DNA from: an uncultured Myxococcales bacterium
GTDB taxonomy: Bacteria > Myxococcota_A > Polyangia > Polyangiales > Polyangiaceae
Assembly: GCA_937902985.1 (NCBI GenBank)
Contig: CALFNG010000053.1
Coordinates: forward strand, 1-37,874
DNA: 37,874 nucleotides
Direction: 5' to 3'
Positions 34,482-37,874 of this stretch are shown here, piece after piece. The translations under genes were made by a program, and so were the position numbers. The first letter of the stretch is position 1. Each line of letters starts with the position of its first letter. Under the pieces are notes generated by a model. The model was given only the letters and a program-made list of their open reading frames with translations, made no database searches and was not told where the DNA came from.

Positions 34482-35405
34482 TCAGTTCGCCGTGATGCGC
34501 GCGTCGAGCCCCGTGCCGCCCTGCTGGGCGCCTGCATCGCCGGCCATCATGGCGAAGCTCACGTAGAAGTCGATCGTGTCGAGAGCGTTCATCGAAACGT
34601 CTGCGTTCGTATAGACGGCCGAGTTGGTCCCGCCGAACGCGTTGATCGTCTGGCCTGGGCCGACGGTCTGCCCGACGTTGACGTTTGTGGCCACCATCGT
34701 CAGCGGCATCGAGCCCAGCCCGGTGAAGGTCGCCGTGATCGCATAGTGTCCAGCCGCGGGGGCCGTCCAGCGCACCACCGAATCAATGTCCGATGTGACG
34801 CCAGGATAGATCCCGAGCGTGGCGGGCGGGATGTTCATGCCCTTGTACATCGCGGACGTCACGCTGTGGAACACGGAAGACGTGACCACGTCCTTGGCAT
34901 CGCTCACGAAGACGATCCCGATCCCGGGAGCCGTCCAGTTGGCGGTGTAAGGAGCGAACTTGGTCGAGCCGAAGCTCTTGAACGATCCATAGGACCAGTT
35001 GCCGGTCGCCGCCGTCGCGCCGAAATGCAGGGCCGCGCGGTCCTCGCACTTGCCGACGAGGCAGTCGAATCCGCTAGGGCACGTCTTGAGGCACAAGGGG
35101 CCGGCGTCGATCACGCCACCGCCGTCGGGCTTCGTAACGGGCCCGCTGTCGCCGCCGTCGCTCTCGCCGCCGTCGTCGGCGAGAGCGTCACGCGGCCCCG
35201 CGTCCCGCGGCCGCCGGGCGTCCTCGACGTTCGAGTCGGGCGCGCCCTCGTCGATCGAGGCGTCGGACGAACCGTCGAGTCGAGGGAGCGTTCCGGCGTC
35301 GTTGGCGGCGGTGAAGGCGTCTCCGCAGGCCGCGATCAAGAGCGCGAAGAGACAAAGGGACACCCTCCGGCGGCCCGCACCCGTTCCTTGCATCGCGCCT
35401 TGCAT
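34482..35405 (-). CDS. Asp/Ala-rich surface lipoprotein with beta-sandwich C-terminus
   Basis: About 307 residues from the ATG at 35405; a second ATG four codons later, with AAGG before it, is an alternative. The signal is basic (GRRRVS) then LCLFALLIAAC, so the Cys is lipidated. A long linker rich in Asp, Ala, Gly and Pro follows, then a Cys-rich knot (CLKTCPSGFDCLVGKCED) and a 190-residue beta-rich domain (WSYGSFKSFGSTKFAPY, WTAPAAGHYAITATFTG, ending GTGLDARITAN). That last domain resembles galactose-binding or NPCBM-like sandwiches used for carbohydrate contact; this is inference. It is typical of myxobacterial outer-surface lipoproteins and is encoded just ahead of the SNF2 gene. Confidence 0.72.
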   Translation of the reverse strand: MQGAMQGTGAGRRRVSLCLFALLIAACGDAFTAANDAGTLPRLDGSSDASIDEGAPDSNVEDARRPRDAGPRDALADDGGESDGGDSGPVTKPDGGGVIDAGPLCLKTCPSGFDCLVGKCEDRAALHFGATAATGNWSYGSFKSFGSTKFAPYTANWTAPGIGIVFVSDAKDVVTSSVFHSVTSAMYKGMNIPPATLGIYPGVTSDIDSVVRWTAPAAGHYAITATFTGLGSMPLTMVATNVNVGQTVGPGQTINAFGGTNSAVYTNADVSMNALDTIDFYVSFAMMAGDAGAQQGGTGLDARITAN

Positions 35406-35457
35406 CGCATCGAGGATAACAGACCCTGGCGAACGCCCTAAAGTAGCTGGCGCCGCC

Positions 35458-36579
35458 ATGGCCGACACGCCCCCCTCGCCTCCGCTGACTCTTCGCGATC
35501 TGAACCGCGCCACGCTCGCCCGGCAGATGCTCCTGGCGCGGGAGAAGATCAAGCCTCTCCGGGCCATCGAGCGCATGGGCGGGCTCCAGGCGCAGTGGCC
35601 AAGGCCCCCGCACATCGGCCTGTGGTCCCGGGTCGAAGGCTTCGAGCGGGATCACTTGCTCGCCCTGCTCCGCCGCCGCGAAGCGGTTCGCGCGTCGATG
35701 ATGCGAGGGACCCTTCACGTCGTCAGCGCGAAGGACTACGTGAGCCTCCGGCCCGCGCTGCAGCCCATGCTCACGCGAGGCGTGATGTCCGTCCTCCGCG
35801 ACCGCATGAAAGGCATCGTGGTCGACGACATCGCCGCGGAGGCCCGCGAGCTCCTCGCGAAGGGCCCGGCCACCTTCGAGCACGTGCGCGACGCGCTCGC
35901 CACGTTGCACCCGAGGGCGGACGCGCGGGCCATGGGCTACGTGGCGCGACTCAACCTCGCGCTCGTGCAGGTCCCGACGGACGACGACCCGTGGGGATTT
36001 CCGGTGTCGCCGGCCTTCGCGATGGCCGAGTCGTGGGTGGGCGAGAAGCTCGCGTCGGCGGACACGCTCGAAGCGCTGGTGCTCCGCTACCTGGGCGCGT
36101 TCGGTCCGGCCACCGCGAGCGATGTGCAAACGTGGTCGGGGGTGCAGGGCGTCAAGGAGGTCATGGAGACGTTGCGCCCGAAGCTCGTGGTCCTGCGCGA
36201 CGAACGCAAGCGCGAGCTCTTCGACCTGCCGAAGGCCCCCCGCCCGGGCGCCGACGCCGCCGCGCCGCTGCGCTTTCTGCCGGAGTTCGACAATCTCGTG
36301 CTCGCGCACACCGATCGCCGGCGCTTCGTGGCCGACGCCCACAAGAAGCGCGTCTACCTGCCCGGCCTCCGCGTCGCGCCGACGTTCCTGCTCGACGGCT
36401 TCGTCGCCGGGACCTGGAGCACGGAGCGAACGAAGAAGGACGCGACGCTCACGATCGACCCGTTCGAGCCCCTCGCGAAGAAGGCCAGGACCGACCTCGA
36501 AGCCGAGGCCAGTCGCCTCGTGCGCTTCGTCGAGCCGGCGGCGACCGCCTTCACCGTGCGCTTCGCGCCAGCGCGCTGA
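35458..36579 (+). CDS. AlkZ/YcaQ-like winged-helix protein, probable DNA glycosylase
   Basis: A 373-residue HTH_42 protein. The GLQAQWP segment near residue 43 supplies the Gln-x-Gln pair that acts in AlkZ-type glycosylases removing alkylated or crosslinked bases. Tandem winged-helix blocks follow (MMRGTLHVVSAKDY, LGAFGPATASDVQTWSG) and a C-terminal barrel-like part (FLPEFDNLVLAH, DGFVAGTW). Relatives in this family include housekeeping repair enzymes and self-resistance enzymes of genotoxin producers. The ATG at 35458 starts the conserved domain directly; the longer upstream open frame lies in the opposite-strand lipoprotein gene and is not coding. It is transcribed divergently from that lipoprotein gene. 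Confidence 0.88.
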   Translation: MADTPPSPPLTLRDLNRATLARQMLLAREKIKPLRAIERMGGLQAQWPRPPHIGLWSRVEGFERDHLLALLRRREAVRASMMRGTLHVVSAKDYVSLRPALQPMLTRGVMSVLRDRMKGIVVDDIAAEARELLAKGPATFEHVRDALATLHPRADARAMGYVARLNLALVQVPTDDDPWGFPVSPAFAMAESWVGEKLASADTLEALVLRYLGAFGPATASDVQTWSGVQGVKEVMETLRPKLVVLRDERKRELFDLPKAPRPGADAAAPLRFLPEFDNLVLAHTDRRRFVADAHKKRVYLPGLRVAPTFLLDGFVAGTWSTERTKKDATLTIDPFEPLAKKARTDLEAEASRLVRFVEPAATAFTVRFAPAR

Positions 36580-36621
36580 ATCAGCGAGCATTGGCGAACC
36601 AAGCCAGGAGGGACGCGCCCG

Positions 36622-37761
36622 TCAGGGCTTCGGGTGCGCGAGGAAGAACGCCAGGACCTCCTGTCCCCAGGTGAACGAGTCGGGTGGATCGCACCCGAAC
36701 GACATGAGCTGATTGGGCAGGGTCACCGACTGGTCCGGGCTGCCCGGAAAGCAGTGACCCTTGATGGCGACGCCGGCGAACATCGAGGCCGTGATGTAGT
36801 TGTGCTGGATGAACTCGAAGACGCGGCCGCTCGCGGTCTTGTAACGCGTGCGAGTGAACGTGCCGTCGCTCGTGACCAGCGTGCCCGCGTCCATCTTGTA
36901 GAAGGCGATGACGGCGTCGCGCAGCGTGATGGCGTTCGGAAAGTTCACGAGCCCGTCCTGGGTGCCGTGCATGTAGAGGATGTCGAGCTCGCCGGTGGGC
37001 GCGTCGGTTCCCGTGAACGTGCAGCCGGTCTCGATACTGATGTTCGCCGGGCCCGCCGCGGCCGCCGGCGCGACGGAGCCGAAGAGGTCCGTGTGCGCGC
37101 ACGCGAAGCGCCAGCTCATGTAGCCGCCCTGCGAGATGCCCGTCATGTGGATGTGGTGAGCGTCGACGTGGAACGCGTCGCGCACGTTCTCGATGAACGC
37201 GTAGACGAGCGGGTCGTCGGTCGTCGCGTCCCACAGCCCGTTGTTCGCGTTGGGCTGGACCACGATGAAGCCCTTCGCCGGCGCGATCTCGGCGAGCTGG
37301 GTGTTCTTGTCTTCCATGTCGGCGCTCATCGTCCCGCCGTGGACGTCGACGATCAGGCCGCACGTCTGGGTGAGGCACGACGCGGGCACCGTGAGGTTGT
37401 GCGTGATGCCCTGGCACGAGACGACCCGGTGCCCGGCCGTCAGGTCCGTCACGCACCCGGCCTCGACGGGCGGCGGCGCCGGCGACCACAGCGTGCCCTC
37501 TGCGGCATTGAGGTTCGCGGCGTCCGCGGGCGCTTCGACGTCTTCCGAGGCGGCGGCGCCGTCACCGGCGTCCGTACCCGACGGGTCATTGCCGGCCATC
37601 GAGGCGTCGCGCGAGCCGGCGGACGTCGATCCCGCGTCCGCACCCGGGTGCACGCCGACGGTCGCGGCCGGCGCGCTGGCCCCGCAGGCAAGCGGCGCGA
37701 GGCCGACGAGCGGCGCGAACATCACGAGTCGCGCCCCACGCGATGCGCCGCGAACGCCCAA
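36622..37761 (-). CDS. PHB-depolymerase-like esterase lipoprotein
   Basis: A secreted alpha/beta hydrolase of the poly(3-hydroxybutyrate) depolymerase/LpqC group. The start is taken as the TTG at 37761 because GGAGGG lies 8 bases before it and it leaves a basic n-region ahead of the hydrophobic stretch and lipobox (LAPLAC); a GTG at 37791 is the other choice. After an Ala/Asp/Gly-rich tether the catalytic domain shows VDVHGG, the nucleophile in GISQGGY, HGTQDGLV with the Asp, and His in IKGHCFPG. Several Cys probably form disulfides. It would cleave ester bonds in polymers or surface material outside the cell. The 83 bases to the window edge hold only a nine-C run and no recognisable site. 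Confidence 0.85.
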   Translation of the reverse strand: MGVRGASRGARLVMFAPLVGLAPLACGASAPAATVGVHPGADAGSTSAGSRDASMAGNDPSGTDAGDGAAASEDVEAPADAANLNAAEGTLWSPAPPPVEAGCVTDLTAGHRVVSCQGITHNLTVPASCLTQTCGLIVDVHGGTMSADMEDKNTQLAEIAPAKGFIVVQPNANNGLWDATTDDPLVYAFIENVRDAFHVDAHHIHMTGISQGGYMSWRFACAHTDLFGSVAPAAAAGPANISIETGCTFTGTDAPTGELDILYMHGTQDGLVNFPNAITLRDAVIAFYKMDAGTLVTSDGTFTRTRYKTASGRVFEFIQHNYITASMFAGVAIKGHCFPGSPDQSVTLPNQLMSFGCDPPDSFTWGQEVLAFFLAHPKP

Positions 37762-37874
37762 AAGCAGGTCCCTCCGGCCTTGGCGTAGCACACACCCAGG
37801 CCCCTCCGCCGCCCCCCCCCGCGCTCGCGGCCGTTCACCGACGCGCGGGGGACGCGCTCGCCGGAAGCGTGATC

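Noticed and set aside
37812-37820. Nine-C run as a phase-variation tract
   Set aside because: It lies outside any recognisable coding frame or promoter at the window edge, so no effect can be argued.

Overview
This window is high-GC DNA with GTG/ATG starts and dense 4-base gene overlaps. It carries ECF-sigma/FecR modules, Asp/Ala-rich lipoproteins, a SNF2 helicase and orphan response-regulator genes. Together these suggest a myxobacterium (Myxococcota, probably Polyangiales); this is inferred from gene content and style, since no rRNA or marker gene is present.

Layout. (1) 1-1304: 3' part of an OmpL-like porin gene closed by a strong hairpin terminator. (2) 1346-11540 (+): a nitrogen-scavenging locus with allophanate hydrolase, an ABC importer (lipoprotein, permease, ATPase), two DUF1989 proteins and a three-domain biotin carboxylase. 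Such loci used to be annotated as urea degradation; the DUF1989 pair fits carboxyguanidine deiminase, so the likely route is guanidine -> carboxyguanidine -> allophanate -> ammonia + CO2. (3) 11587-12209: a tRNA-3'-end-like scar followed by a small toxin-antitoxin-like pair. (4) 12329-15030 (-): PTS enzyme I homologue, two small genes and an isochorismatase-fold protein. (5) 15130-17893 (-): beta-barrel protein / ECF sigma factor / zinc-finger FecR anti-sigma factor. (6) 18078-18527 (-): decayed outer-membrane protein gene with two homopolymer-linked frame changes. (7) 18594-24823 (+): a five-gene, fully overlapping operon with a small subunit-3-like protein, GMC oxidoreductase, GH3 amide synthetase, inositol-phosphate synthase and DegT aminotransferase. 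(8) 25131-27723 (+): a second copy of the barrel/sigma/FecR module. (9) 27730-37761: mixed housekeeping and surface genes, including a DUF347 membrane protein, dienelactone hydrolase, response regulator, SNF2 helicase, AlkZ-like glycosylase, lipoproteins and a PHB-depolymerase-like esterase.

The most striking part is 15130-27723. A compact operon that could build and acylate an aminocyclitol (inositol phosphate synthesis, oxidation, transamination, amide formation) is flanked on both sides by paralogous, outward-facing barrel/sigma/anti-sigma operons. I know of no described system with this exact set; the pathway is an inference from enzyme families, and database comparison would be needed to establish novelty.
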